Shown one piece after another: positions 44,558-52,292 of a stretch of 64,000 nt of DNA. The position numbers were made by a program, and so were the translations under genes. The notes beneath the pieces were generated by a model, which was not told the DNA's origin, ran no database searches, and saw only the letters and a program-made list of their open reading frames with translations. Every line of letters starts with the position of its first letter. The first letter of the stretch is position 1. This DNA comes from an uncultured Clostridia bacterium (GTDB taxonomy: Bacteria > Bacillota > Clostridia > Peptostreptococcales > Anaerovoracaceae): NCBI GenBank assembly GCA_934234035.1, contig CAKQHH010000007.1, positions 1-64,000 of the forward strand. Direction: 5' to 3'.

Positions 44558-44596
44558 CATCCTCCCTGCCGGGAAACCGGCAGGGAGGATGTTTTT
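44558..44596 (+). terminator. Terminator after the P-loop gene
   Basis: A perfect 15-bp stem from CATCCTCCCTGCCGG to its complement around GAAA, then TTTTT. Confidence 0.95.
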
Positions 44597-44735
44597 GATT
44601 CTTTGTCAAATGGTGGTTTCTCTTGCAATAAATCCAGGAATACAGTATTCTATACCATAAAGAGCACCGTCGGATTTCGAAGTGTTTTACATAAATAAAG
44701 GTAGTGTCATATTACAAGCGATAGAGGTGGCGTAA

Positions 44736-44981
44736 ATGAAAAAAAATAAGATAATAACCTCGGTAGTAGTGATGGCGTTATGTTCTTTTGCGATTGCATA
44801 TGCTGCAAATAAGTCAGGGATTATTGTATTTATTCTATCCTGGATAGTTGGTATGCTAGCTTCAATACTTATACAGTATCTATGGAGTAGCAAACTAATG
44901 CCTGCAAAACTCTTAGTGAGTATAACACTGTTGATTTCATTAATTGCAGGAATAATTGTATATTCATTTGCTTTTGTTTGA
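44736..44981 (+). CDS. Small three-helix membrane protein
   Basis: An 81-residue hydrophobic protein with three predicted helices (IITSVVVMALCSFAIAYA, IIVFILSWIVGMLASILI, LVSITLLISLIAGIIVYS) and a basic N-terminus. No family is recognised. AGAGGTGG precedes the ATG. The gene and its flanks (44600-44990) are visibly richer in A+T than neighbours and use different codons, which hints at recent acquisition. It ends before a shared terminator. Confidence 0.55.
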   Translation: MKKNKIITSVVVMALCSFAIAYAANKSGIIVFILSWIVGMLASILIQYLWSSKLMPAKLLVSITLLISLIAGIIVYSFAFV

Positions 44982-45050
44982 TAATTTGGGGAAACGCCCA
45001 TAACAGAGGCGCACACCGGCGAAAAGCACCCAGTTCGCTGCCGCGTAACC

Positions 45051-45085
45051 AAAAAAGGAGATGAGCCCACAGCTCATCTCCTTTT
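45051..45085. terminator. Bidirectional terminator between convergent genes
   Basis: AAAAGGAGATGAGC and GCTCATCTCCTTTT around a 5-nt loop, with A and T runs outside. It serves the small membrane protein gene and the minus-strand MurE-like gene. Confidence 0.9.
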
Positions 45086-45094
45086 CTGCGTACC

Positions 45095-46507
45095 TTATTT
45101 CTCCCGCTCCATGCGGTTCTTCACTGCCTTCCGGGCACTCACATCGTCCCCTTCCCAGTAGCGCTTTCCGGTGGTGCCGTCCAGATAGTTCTCCGCACCT
45201 TTGCCCAGAACCAGGACGATATCTCCCGGCTGCGCCATGTCCACGGCAGCCTGGATGGCTTCCGCCCGGTTCTCGATGTATTCGTGAGGGTATCCTTCCT
45301 TCATGCCGGCGGCGATTTCATCCGCCACCTTCTTTGGAGATTCATCGCGGCAATCCTCTTCCGTCAGGATGGAATAGTCGCAGTATTGGCTGAAGTAGTG
45401 TCCGAAAATCTCCCGGTTGCCCGCATCTCTTTTTCCCGGCGCACCGGATACGGTGATGATTCGGCGGATGCCCGGCAGGTCGTGGCGCACGTAGTGCAGC
45501 AGCTTGTTGTAGCTGTCGTCGGTGTGGGCGTAGTCCACGATGACCCGGTAGTTCTGGCCGAAACGGATTTCGTCCATTCTTCCCGGAATGGATGGGATGT
45601 ACTCGAATTCCCGAATCACATCCTCCAAGTTCAGACCGGCCTGATCCAGAGTGCCGGCAACGGCCAGCAGGTTGTACAGGTTGTAAGTCACCTGCAGGTT
45701 GGTGGTTACCGGATATTCCTTGCCTTCGTGAACCAGCGTGAAGGACATGCCTTCCGGACTGTAGACGATATCTTTTGCCATGTAATCCGCCGGCTGTTCA
45801 ATGGCGTAGGACATGAATTTGCCGGTGCACAACTCTTCGATGCGCTTTCCGTACGGATCGTCGATGTTCACCATCGCCACGGCGGTCGGCTTCAGATTCC
45901 GGAAGAACAGGGATTTGGCCTGGAAGTAATTCTCCATATCCTTGAAATAATCCAGGTGTTCCCGGGTGAGGTTGGTGAAGATGGCATAATCGAAATCCAC
46001 CGCGCCCACGCGCTTCTGAATGAGACCGTGGGAGCTGACCTCAATGGACGCCGCCTCGGCTCCGTCCCGGCGCATCTCCTCCAGAGTCCGCTGCAGCGGG
46101 ATGATGTCCGGCGTGGTCAGGGGAACATCGTATTTCTTTCCTTCCATCTGGCCGCCGATGGTGCCCAGATATCCGCACTCGCCCTTGTACTTGGTGTAAA
46201 TCTTGCTGATCAGATAGGAAATGGAAGATTTGCCGTTGGTTCCGGTGACACCGAACATGGTGAGGTGCTTGCTGGGCCATCCGTTCAGAGAAGCGGCCGC
46301 CTCGTTCAGCGCATCCAGCGTGCTTGGCACCTTGATGTAAATGACACCTTCTCGATCCTTCATCGGCATATCGTGTTCATAGATAATTACTTTTGCCCCG
46401 TTATCAACCGCCTGTTCTGCGAAATCGTGTCCGTCCAGAGCAGAACCGTCGATGCAGAAAAACATATCGCCTTCCTGTACCTTGCGGGAATCGATGCATA
46501 GATTCAT
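45095..46507 (-). CDS. murE: MurE-like UDP-MurNAc-peptide ligase
   Basis: A 470-residue Mur ligase. The P-loop VTGTNGKSSISYLI is near residue 88. The middle domain has ASIEVSSHGL and TNLTREHLDYF, and the C-terminal domain has VDYAHTDDS. It begins directly at DSRKV and so lacks the first ~25 residues of usual MurE. The specificity motif DNPR (meso-DAP) is replaced by EDCR in LTEEDCRDESP. The added residue (DAP, lysine or other) cannot be called. The start is supported by AAAGGAG 11 bases upstream. It stands alone, outside any dcw cluster, so it may be a MurE paralogue. Confidence 0.8.
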   Translation of the reverse strand: MNLCIDSRKVQEGDMFFCIDGSALDGHDFAEQAVDNGAKVIIYEHDMPMKDREGVIYIKVPSTLDALNEAAASLNGWPSKHLTMFGVTGTNGKSSISYLISKIYTKYKGECGYLGTIGGQMEGKKYDVPLTTPDIIPLQRTLEEMRRDGAEAASIEVSSHGLIQKRVGAVDFDYAIFTNLTREHLDYFKDMENYFQAKSLFFRNLKPTAVAMVNIDDPYGKRIEELCTGKFMSYAIEQPADYMAKDIVYSPEGMSFTLVHEGKEYPVTTNLQVTYNLYNLLAVAGTLDQAGLNLEDVIREFEYIPSIPGRMDEIRFGQNYRVIVDYAHTDDSYNKLLHYVRHDLPGIRRIITVSGAPGKRDAGNREIFGHYFSQYCDYSILTEEDCRDESPKKVADEIAAGMKEGYPHEYIENRAEAIQAAVDMAQPGDIVLVLGKGAENYLDGTTGKRYWEGDDVSARKAVKNRMEREK

Positions 46508-46555
46508 AATATTTTTAACTCCTTTATTTCAGATGTATGGTACAATATCTAATGT

Positions 46556-46584
46556 ATTATAGCACACTATGAACCCCTGTTCCA
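46556..46584 (-). promoter_or_regulatory. Promoter of the MurE-like gene
   Basis: On the minus strand: TGGAAC, 17 bp, TATAAT (46561-46556). Confidence 0.65.
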
Positions 46585-46636
46585 TGATTCTATTGTGAGG
46601 ATGGGGAAGGATTTAAAAGAATACAGGAGGACGAAA

Positions 46637-47524
46637 ATGTCAGATTATATAGTACGAGCAACTGCGGCAAACGAAACGGTACGGGCTTTTGCCATCGATT
46701 CCACGGAGATGACGGCGACCGCCCGGGAGAAGCATCACACCTTTCCGGTAGTCACTGCGGCTATGGGCCGGCTGATGGGTGCAACGGCAATGATGGGATC
46801 CATGATGAAGGGCGATGAGGATAAGCTGATGGTGACCATAAAAGGAGACGGTCCCATCGGCCAGATGACCGTCACCGTAGACAGCCACGGAAACGTAAAG
46901 GGGTTTCCGGCAAATCCGTGCGTGGACATTCCGCTGAAGTACGCGGGAAAACTGGATGTGGGCGCTGCCGTGGGTGCCGGCACCATGACGGTAAGCATGG
47001 ACTTAGGGCTGAAGGAGCCGTACAACGGTCAGGTAGAACTACAGACCGGGGAGATTGGCGATGATTTTGCCTACTACTTTACCACTTCGGAGCAGACGCC
47101 GTCCGCGGTAGGACTGGGCGTAATGATCAATACGGATTCGACGGTTCGCCACGCCGGCGGTTTTATCATCCAGATGATGCCGGATGTAGAAGAGGAGACC
47201 ATTTCTGCCATCGAGAAGGCGCTGCAGAACAGCAAATCCGTCAGCGAGATGATGGAGGCGGGAATGACGCCGGAGGATATGATTCAGGCCTTGTTGGGAG
47301 AGCTGAATCCGGAAATTTTCGAGACGATGCCGGTTCGTTTCCACTGCGGATGCACCAAGGAGAAGGTGGCGGGTGCATTGGCCACCATTCAAACCGGGGA
47401 ACTGGATCAGATGATTCAGGATGGCGAGGACATCGAAGTGAAGTGCCACTTCTGCAATTCCACCTACAAATTCTCGGTGGAAGAGTTGAAAGAAATCCTG
47501 GCAAAGCGGAACGAAGAAAAATAA
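46637..47524 (+). CDS. hslO: Redox-regulated chaperone Hsp33
   Basis: A 295-residue cytosolic holdase activated by oxidation. The start VRATAANETVRAFAIDST is typical. The C-terminal zinc switch has CGC near residue 238 and CHFC about 30 residues later. ACAGGAGGACG precedes the start at 46637; the frame is open 14 codons upstream. The length is standard. Confidence 0.95.
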   Translation: MSDYIVRATAANETVRAFAIDSTEMTATAREKHHTFPVVTAAMGRLMGATAMMGSMMKGDEDKLMVTIKGDGPIGQMTVTVDSHGNVKGFPANPCVDIPLKYAGKLDVGAAVGAGTMTVSMDLGLKEPYNGQVELQTGEIGDDFAYYFTTSEQTPSAVGLGVMINTDSTVRHAGGFIIQMMPDVEEETISAIEKALQNSKSVSEMMEAGMTPEDMIQALLGELNPEIFETMPVRFHCGCTKEKVAGALATIQTGELDQMIQDGEDIEVKCHFCNSTYKFSVEELKEILAKRNEEK

Positions 47525-47569
47525 TTTGGCGAAAAGCACAAAATATTTCGTAAAAATTGGGGGAAATAC

Positions 47570-47598
47570 TGGACAAATACGGCGGACGGTGGTATTAT
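47570..47598 (+). promoter_or_regulatory. Promoter of the aromatic operon
   Basis: TGGACA at 47570-47575, 17 bp, TATTAT at 47593-47598. The expected start is near 47605, giving a leader of about 205 nt before the first enzyme gene. Confidence 0.82.
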
Positions 47599-47641
47599 TA
47601 TACTCACGTTCACAATTATTGGGGAAAGGAGATATGAAACC

Positions 47642-47734
47642 ATGAGCAATCTGTTTTTTGCAGCAGTATTTTTCTTCTTTTTTGGGTTTTTCTTTTTCAA
47701 GAAAGACGTCTTTTGCTGCGGCATATTCAGGTAG
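47642..47734 (+). CDS. Phenylalanine-rich leader peptide of the aromatic operon
   Basis: A 30-codon ORF: MSNLFFAAVFFFFF, then GFFFF, KKDVFCC and a short end. Thirteen of 30 codons are Phe, nine of them within codons 10-19. AAAGGAG lies 10 bases upstream. The ORF spans RNA segments 1 and 2 of an attenuator, and ends 31 bases before the terminator stem. It is probably a sensor of charged Phe-tRNA, not a functional protein. It is too short for ordinary gene calling. Confidence 0.88.
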   Translation: MSNLFFAAVFFFFFGFFFFKKDVFCCGIFR

Positions 47735-47792
47735 AGGTGGTTTCTTTTTCTGAATTGGAATGATGGCCTGCAGCTTGCTGCAGGCTTTTTTT
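47660..47792 (+). promoter_or_regulatory. Attenuator: terminator/antiterminator of the aromatic operon
   Basis: Four complementary segments: 1 = GCAGCA (47660-47665), 2 = TGCTGCGGC (47714-47722), 3 = GCCTGCAGC (47766-47774), 4 = GCTGCAGGC (47777-47785) then T7. Segments 3 and 4 form the terminator. Segments 2 and 3 pair (GCTGCGGC with GCC-GCAGC, one bulged T) as antiterminator. Segments 1 and 2 pair as protector. A ribosome stalled on the Phe codons covers 1 and frees 2; one that reaches the stop codon covers 2 and allows 3:4. Confidence 0.8.
47766..47792 (+). terminator. Attenuator terminator before aroF
   Basis: GCCTGCAG and CTGCAGGC around CTTG, followed directly by TTTTTTT, 18 bases upstream of the first enzyme gene. 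Confidence 0.92.
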
Positions 47793-47809
47793 AGTTACGG
47801 AGGGTATGA

Positions 47810-48820
47810 ATGATTATCACACTGAAGCCTCACACAGAGGAAGAACAGAAAGATCAATTGATGCGCTGGCTGTCCGGAAGGGGACTGGAGGTCGACGTAT
47901 CGGAAGAGGACGACCATGAATTGCTGCGGCTGATCGGGGATACGTCCGTGGTGGACGTGAGCATGGTGGAGATGCTGGACATGGTGCAGAACGTGCGAAA
48001 AATTTCCGCACCGTACAAGAAAGCCAACCGCCTGTTTCATCCAAAGGATACCATCGTGGATGTGAACGGTGCAAAAATCGGCGGGGGATATTTTTCCGTG
48101 ATTGCAGGACCTTGCTCCGTGGAATCCGAAGAGCAGATTATCGGAATTGCCAAACGGGTGAAGGCTGCCGGTGCCACCATGCTGCGGGGCGGTGCCTTCA
48201 AACCCCGGACTTCTCCCTATGCGTTTCAGGGAATGAAAGCCGACGGCATCGAACTGCTGGTGAAGGCAAAGAAAGCCACCGGCCTTCCTATCGTGACGGA
48301 AATCATGAATGAGAACCACCTCCCGCTGTTCGAGGAGGTGGATGTGATTCAGGTGGGGGCCCGGAACATGCAGAATTTTGAACTGCTGAAAGCGCTGGGA
48401 AAGACCCGGAAGCCGATTCTCCTGAAGCGGGGATTGGCCAACACGCTGAAGGAATTATTGATGAGTGCGGAATACATCATGGCGGGCGGAAACGAGAATG
48501 TCATCCTATGCGAGCGAGGCATCCGCACCTTTGAACCGTATACTCGGAACACACTGGACATCTCCGCCGTTCCGGCGCTGCACGAGCTGACCCATCTTCC
48601 GGTGGTGGTGGATCCCAGCCATGCCACAGGCAAGGCATCTTTCGTGGATTCCATGGCCTCGGCGGCAGCGGCCTGCGGTGCGGACGGCATCATGATTGAA
48701 GTGCACAACGACCCGGCCCATGCCTTAAGTGACGGCCCTCAGTCCCTCACGCCGAATCAGTTCGATGGGGTGATGGAGAAAATCCGCAGGGTGCGTGCTG
48801 CGGTGGGAATGGAGAACTAA
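47810..48820 (+). CDS. aroF: DAHP synthase (type I-beta)
   Basis: A 336-residue enzyme joining PEP and erythrose-4-phosphate, the entry step to aromatic amino acids. Residues 1-75 are a ferredoxin-like regulatory domain as in the Thermotoga enzyme. The barrel has AGPCSVES, RGGAFKPRTSPYAFQG and PVVVDPSHATGK, with metal and substrate residues in place. No chorismate mutase is fused to it here. The ribosome site is GGAGGG. It lies behind the Phe attenuator and is the first gene of aroF-aroB-aroA-pheA. Confidence 0.95.
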   Translation: MIITLKPHTEEEQKDQLMRWLSGRGLEVDVSEEDDHELLRLIGDTSVVDVSMVEMLDMVQNVRKISAPYKKANRLFHPKDTIVDVNGAKIGGGYFSVIAGPCSVESEEQIIGIAKRVKAAGATMLRGGAFKPRTSPYAFQGMKADGIELLVKAKKATGLPIVTEIMNENHLPLFEEVDVIQVGARNMQNFELLKALGKTRKPILLKRGLANTLKELLMSAEYIMAGGNENVILCERGIRTFEPYTRNTLDISAVPALHELTHLPVVVDPSHATGKASFVDSMASAAAACGADGIMIEVHNDPAHALSDGPQSLTPNQFDGVMEKIRRVRAAVGMEN

Positions 48821-48821
48821 C

Positions 48822-49811
48822 ATGGAGTTGCGGAAAATAGGAACCGCCCTCGCGGAAATTCAGCGAGGGGGAAAAATATGCATCATCTCCGACCGAAACG
48901 TGGCGCCGCTGTACATGGATATCTGCAGGGAGAGCCTGGAAACGGCCGGCTATGATGTGCGGGAATACGTTCTTCCGCCGGGAGAAGCCTCGAAGAACGG
49001 AACGAATTATCTCCGGATTCTGGAGTATCTGGCAGAGGTGCCTTTCACTCGGAGCGACGGTATCGTGGCGCTGGGCGGCGGCATGGTGGGCGATCTGGCC
49101 GGTTTCGCGGCGGCGACCTACATGCGGGGAATTAACGTGTATCAGGTGCCCACCACCTTGCTGGCGGCGGTGGATTCTTCCGTGGGCGGGAAGACGGCCA
49201 TCGACCTGCCGTCCGGTAAGAACCTGGCGGGGGCGTTTCATCAGCCGAAACTGGTTTTGCAGGACAGCCGCTTGCTGAACACTTTACCGCCGGAGGTTTA
49301 CCGGGAGGGGATGGCGGAAGTCATCAAATACGGGATGATTCACGACCGGAAGCTGTTCGAAAGGCTGGAGGATCCGGCGGAGGTGCGGAATTCGTTAGAC
49401 GAGGTGATTGAAACCTGCGTGGCCATAAAAAAAGAATACGTGGAGGCGGACGAATTCGACCGGGGTCTCCGGCACAAGCTGAATTTCGGCCACACCCTGG
49501 GGCACGCCATGGAACAGGCGGAGGGGTACCGGCTGAGCCACGGAGATGCGGTGGCCAAGGGTATGTATTGGATAACCCGAATCTCGGCAGAACAGGGCTG
49601 GTGCAGCCGGGAGACGCTGGATGCGCTGGAACAGCTGCTTCGAAAATACGATTTCGATCTGACCCTGCCGGAGAACCGGGAGGAAATCTATGGGCTCCTC
49701 TGCTCCGACAAGAAGCGGCAAGGGGATACCATTCGAATGGTGATTCCGGAAGAAATCGGAAGGTGTTCCATCCGGGAATTCCACATCCGGGAGGTGAGAG
49801 ATCTGCTATGA
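48822..49811 (+). CDS. aroB: 3-dehydroquinate synthase
   Basis: A 329-residue NAD- and metal-dependent enzyme for the second shikimate step. Motifs are ALGGGMVGDLAGFAAATY, PTTLLAAVDSSVGGKTAID and the metal ligands in the KLNFGHTLGHAME segment. The start ATG is one base after the aroF stop, and its stop TGA overlaps the aroA start in ATGA, showing tight coupling. Slightly shorter at the N-terminus than typical AroB. Confidence 0.95.
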   Translation: MELRKIGTALAEIQRGGKICIISDRNVAPLYMDICRESLETAGYDVREYVLPPGEASKNGTNYLRILEYLAEVPFTRSDGIVALGGGMVGDLAGFAAATYMRGINVYQVPTTLLAAVDSSVGGKTAIDLPSGKNLAGAFHQPKLVLQDSRLLNTLPPEVYREGMAEVIKYGMIHDRKLFERLEDPAEVRNSLDEVIETCVAIKKEYVEADEFDRGLRHKLNFGHTLGHAMEQAEGYRLSHGDAVAKGMYWITRISAEQGWCSRETLDALEQLLRKYDFDLTLPENREEIYGLLCSDKKRQGDTIRMVIPEEIGRCSIREFHIREVRDLL

Positions 49812-51055
49812 AGAGAATAGAAATCTTACCGTCCAAATCCGCAGCGCACCGAATGCTGATTGCTGCCGCCCTCTGTGAGGAACCCTGCGACGTAATCCTT
49901 TCGGAACGCTCCCTGGATATCGAAGCCACCGAAAATTGCCTGGCGGAAATCCGCCGGGTGCGAAAGGAAAGGGCGATGTCGGAAGGAAAGGGCGATGCGG
50001 CAGAAGAAGCGCAGCTGCACTGCGGCGAGAGCGGGTCCACCTTCCGCTTTCTGATTCCGTTGGCAGCGGCGTTGGATGTGGAAGCGAAATTCTACCTTGA
50101 GGGACGGCTTTCCCGGCGGCCCCTGTCGCCGCTGGCGGAAGAACTGGAGAAAAAGGGTGTCACCCTTTCCGCTTTGGGTGCGAATCCATTTCAGGTAAGG
50201 GGGCAGCTGCAATCGGGAGCGTTCCGCATCCCGGGAAATGTGTCCTCCCAATACATCACCGGATTGATGATGGCGCTGCCGCTGCTGGCGGATGACAGCA
50301 CCATTCGGGTGACCGGGGAACGTCAGTCCATGGGATATGTGAATCTGACCCTTCAGGTATTGCAGAAATTCGGCATTGAAATCATTACAGAACGAATGGG
50401 AGAGGAGCTTGTGTACCGGATTCCGGGAAATCAGAAGTACCGAAGCCCGGGAACCTGCAAGGTGGAAGGAGATTGGTCCAACGCGGCCTTCTGGCTCACC
50501 GCCGGTGTGCTGGGGGAGGAAGCGGTCCGGGTGACCGGTCTGAATCCGGATTCGGCCCAAGGGGACCGAGAAATCGTGAAACTGCTCCGACAGTTTGGTG
50601 CAAAAATAGAAGTTCAAGAGGATACAGTTACCGCTTATCCGTCGAGAACATCCCTGCATGGAATTGTCATCGACGCATCCCAGATTCCGGACATGGTGCC
50701 GGCGCTGGCTTTGGCAGCGTCGGCAGCAAAAGGAACGACGGAGATTCGCCATGCGGAGCGGCTTCGCCTGAAGGAGAGCGACCGGCTGATGTCCATCACG
50801 GAAGTGCTGAATGCACTGGGCGGCCGGGTGGAAGAGCGGTCGGATGGATTGGTGATTACCGGAAGGGACGTTCTTTCCGGCGGAAGGGCGGACGGATACA
50901 ACGACCACCGAATCGTCATGATGGCGGCCATCGCCTCGCTGATTACAACCGATAAAGTAATTTTAACCGGCGGCGCGGCGGTAAACAAATCCTATCCGAC
51001 TTTTTTTACCGTATTGGAAGAGAATGAAATGGGGAATAACCTTGAGAGGAGATAG
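49808..51055 (+). CDS. aroA: EPSP synthase
   Basis: A 415-residue enzyme transferring enolpyruvate from PEP to shikimate-3-phosphate. The start is LPSKSAAHRML (the LPxSKS family motif). The GES-GST-FR substrate loop (LHCGESGSTFRFL), RLSRRPL, SSQYITGLMMALPL, IPDMVPALA and RLRLKESDRL are present. The insert RRVRKERAMSEGKGD near residues 47-62 is unusual. The start at 49808 is set by the ATGA overlap with aroB; longer frames are shadows. It is separated from pheA by 4 bases. Confidence 0.95.
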   Translation: MKRIEILPSKSAAHRMLIAAALCEEPCDVILSERSLDIEATENCLAEIRRVRKERAMSEGKGDAAEEAQLHCGESGSTFRFLIPLAAALDVEAKFYLEGRLSRRPLSPLAEELEKKGVTLSALGANPFQVRGQLQSGAFRIPGNVSSQYITGLMMALPLLADDSTIRVTGERQSMGYVNLTLQVLQKFGIEIITERMGEELVYRIPGNQKYRSPGTCKVEGDWSNAAFWLTAGVLGEEAVRVTGLNPDSAQGDREIVKLLRQFGAKIEVQEDTVTAYPSRTSLHGIVIDASQIPDMVPALALAASAAKGTTEIRHAERLRLKESDRLMSITEVLNALGGRVEERSDGLVITGRDVLSGGRADGYNDHRIVMMAAIASLITTDKVILTGGAAVNKSYPTFFTVLEENEMGNNLERR

Positions 51056-51059
51056 AGAG

Positions 51060-52205
51060 ATGACTAATTTGGAAGAGTACAGAAAGAAAATCGACGAAAT
51101 CGACCGCACCTTGATTGAGAAGGTGGATGAACGGATGCGCGTGGCGGAGGGCATTGCGAAATACAAGCAGGCCAACAATCTGGGAATTGTGGATCCGCTG
51201 CGGGAACGGGCGCTGATGGAGAAGATTACCGAAGATTCGGCCAACGATATGGCGTATTACAACCGGATGCTGTTCAGCCTGCTGATGGAGATGAGTGCGG
51301 ACCATCAGAGACAGGTGACGCACACGGAGTCTCGGGCGGTAAAAGAAATTCGTCAGGCCCTGAAGGACACGTCGCCGATTTTTCCGGAGATGGCGGTGGT
51401 GGCGTGTCAGGGCGTGCAGGGCGCGTATTCCCAGGACGCCTGCGAGCGGTTCTTCAAGATGCCGAAAATCGTCTACACCAAAAATTTCAAAGGGGTTTTC
51501 GCGGCCATCGATGAGGGCCTGTGCCGGTACGGAGTGCTTCCGGTGGAGAACAGCACGGCCGGTTCGGTGAACCGTGTCTACGATTTGATGCGGACCTATG
51601 ATTTTCACATCGTGAAGAGCATCAAGATTAAGATTGAGCACAGCCTCCTGGTGAACAAGGGGGTGCAGAAGGCGGATATCAAGGAAATCATTTCTCAGGA
51701 GCAGGCCCTGTCGCAGTGCGATGAATATATGCGGAGGGAATTCCCGGAAGCGAAGATTACGGTGTGCGAAAACACGGCAGCGGCGGCGAAGTACCTATCG
51801 GAATCCGGCCGAAGGGATGCGGCGGCACTGGGTGCGGAAATCAACGGAGCGTATTACTCCTTGGAGAGCCTGGAACGGGCGGTGCAGGACAGCGATAACA
51901 ACTATACTCGTTTTATCTGTATCACGAAACCTCTGGAAATCTATCCGGGGGCGAACAAGACCAGCTTCATGTGCACCACGGATCACACACCGGGTTCCTT
52001 GTACAAAGTGCTTTCCGCCATCAATGCCTGCGGAATCAACATCACCAAGCTGGAATCCAGACCGATTCCGGGAAGCGATTTCGATTTCCGCTTCTATTTC
52101 GACTTCGAGGAATCCGTATACACGGAGCAGTTCATCCGACTGATGAACCATCTGGAAGGGGTGTGCAAGGATTTCCGGTATTTGGGAAGCTACATCGAAG
52201 TGTAG
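51060..52205 (+). CDS. pheA: Bifunctional chorismate mutase / prephenate dehydratase
   Basis: A 381-residue P-protein. Residues 1-90 are an AroQ chorismate mutase (IDEIDRTLIEKVDERM). Residues about 105-285 are prephenate dehydratase, with GVQGAYSQDA, LPVENSTAGSV and the catalytic NYTRF motif (281-285). Residues about 295-375 are an ACT domain with the Phe-binding ESRP motif (332-335). It commits chorismate to phenylalanine and is probably inhibited by it. The start follows GAGAGGAGA. As the last gene of a Phe-attenuated operon, it matches the leader's amino acid. Confidence 0.95.
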   Translation: MTNLEEYRKKIDEIDRTLIEKVDERMRVAEGIAKYKQANNLGIVDPLRERALMEKITEDSANDMAYYNRMLFSLLMEMSADHQRQVTHTESRAVKEIRQALKDTSPIFPEMAVVACQGVQGAYSQDACERFFKMPKIVYTKNFKGVFAAIDEGLCRYGVLPVENSTAGSVNRVYDLMRTYDFHIVKSIKIKIEHSLLVNKGVQKADIKEIISQEQALSQCDEYMRREFPEAKITVCENTAAAAKYLSESGRRDAAALGAEINGAYYSLESLERAVQDSDNNYTRFICITKPLEIYPGANKTSFMCTTDHTPGSLYKVLSAINACGINITKLESRPIPGSDFDFRFYFDFEESVYTEQFIRLMNHLEGVCKDFRYLGSYIEV

Positions 52206-52226
52206 AAAATTGAAAAAGTTGATATA

Positions 52227-52255
52227 TAGACAAGGTAAGTCCGGTGTTTTATAAT
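52227..52255 (+). promoter_or_regulatory. Promoter of the methyltransferase gene
   Basis: TAGACA at 52227-52232, 17 bp, TATAAT at 52250-52255. Confidence 0.82.
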
Positions 52256-52292
52256 ATCTACAGAACTAAAGAGTAAGGATAGATATTAGAAT

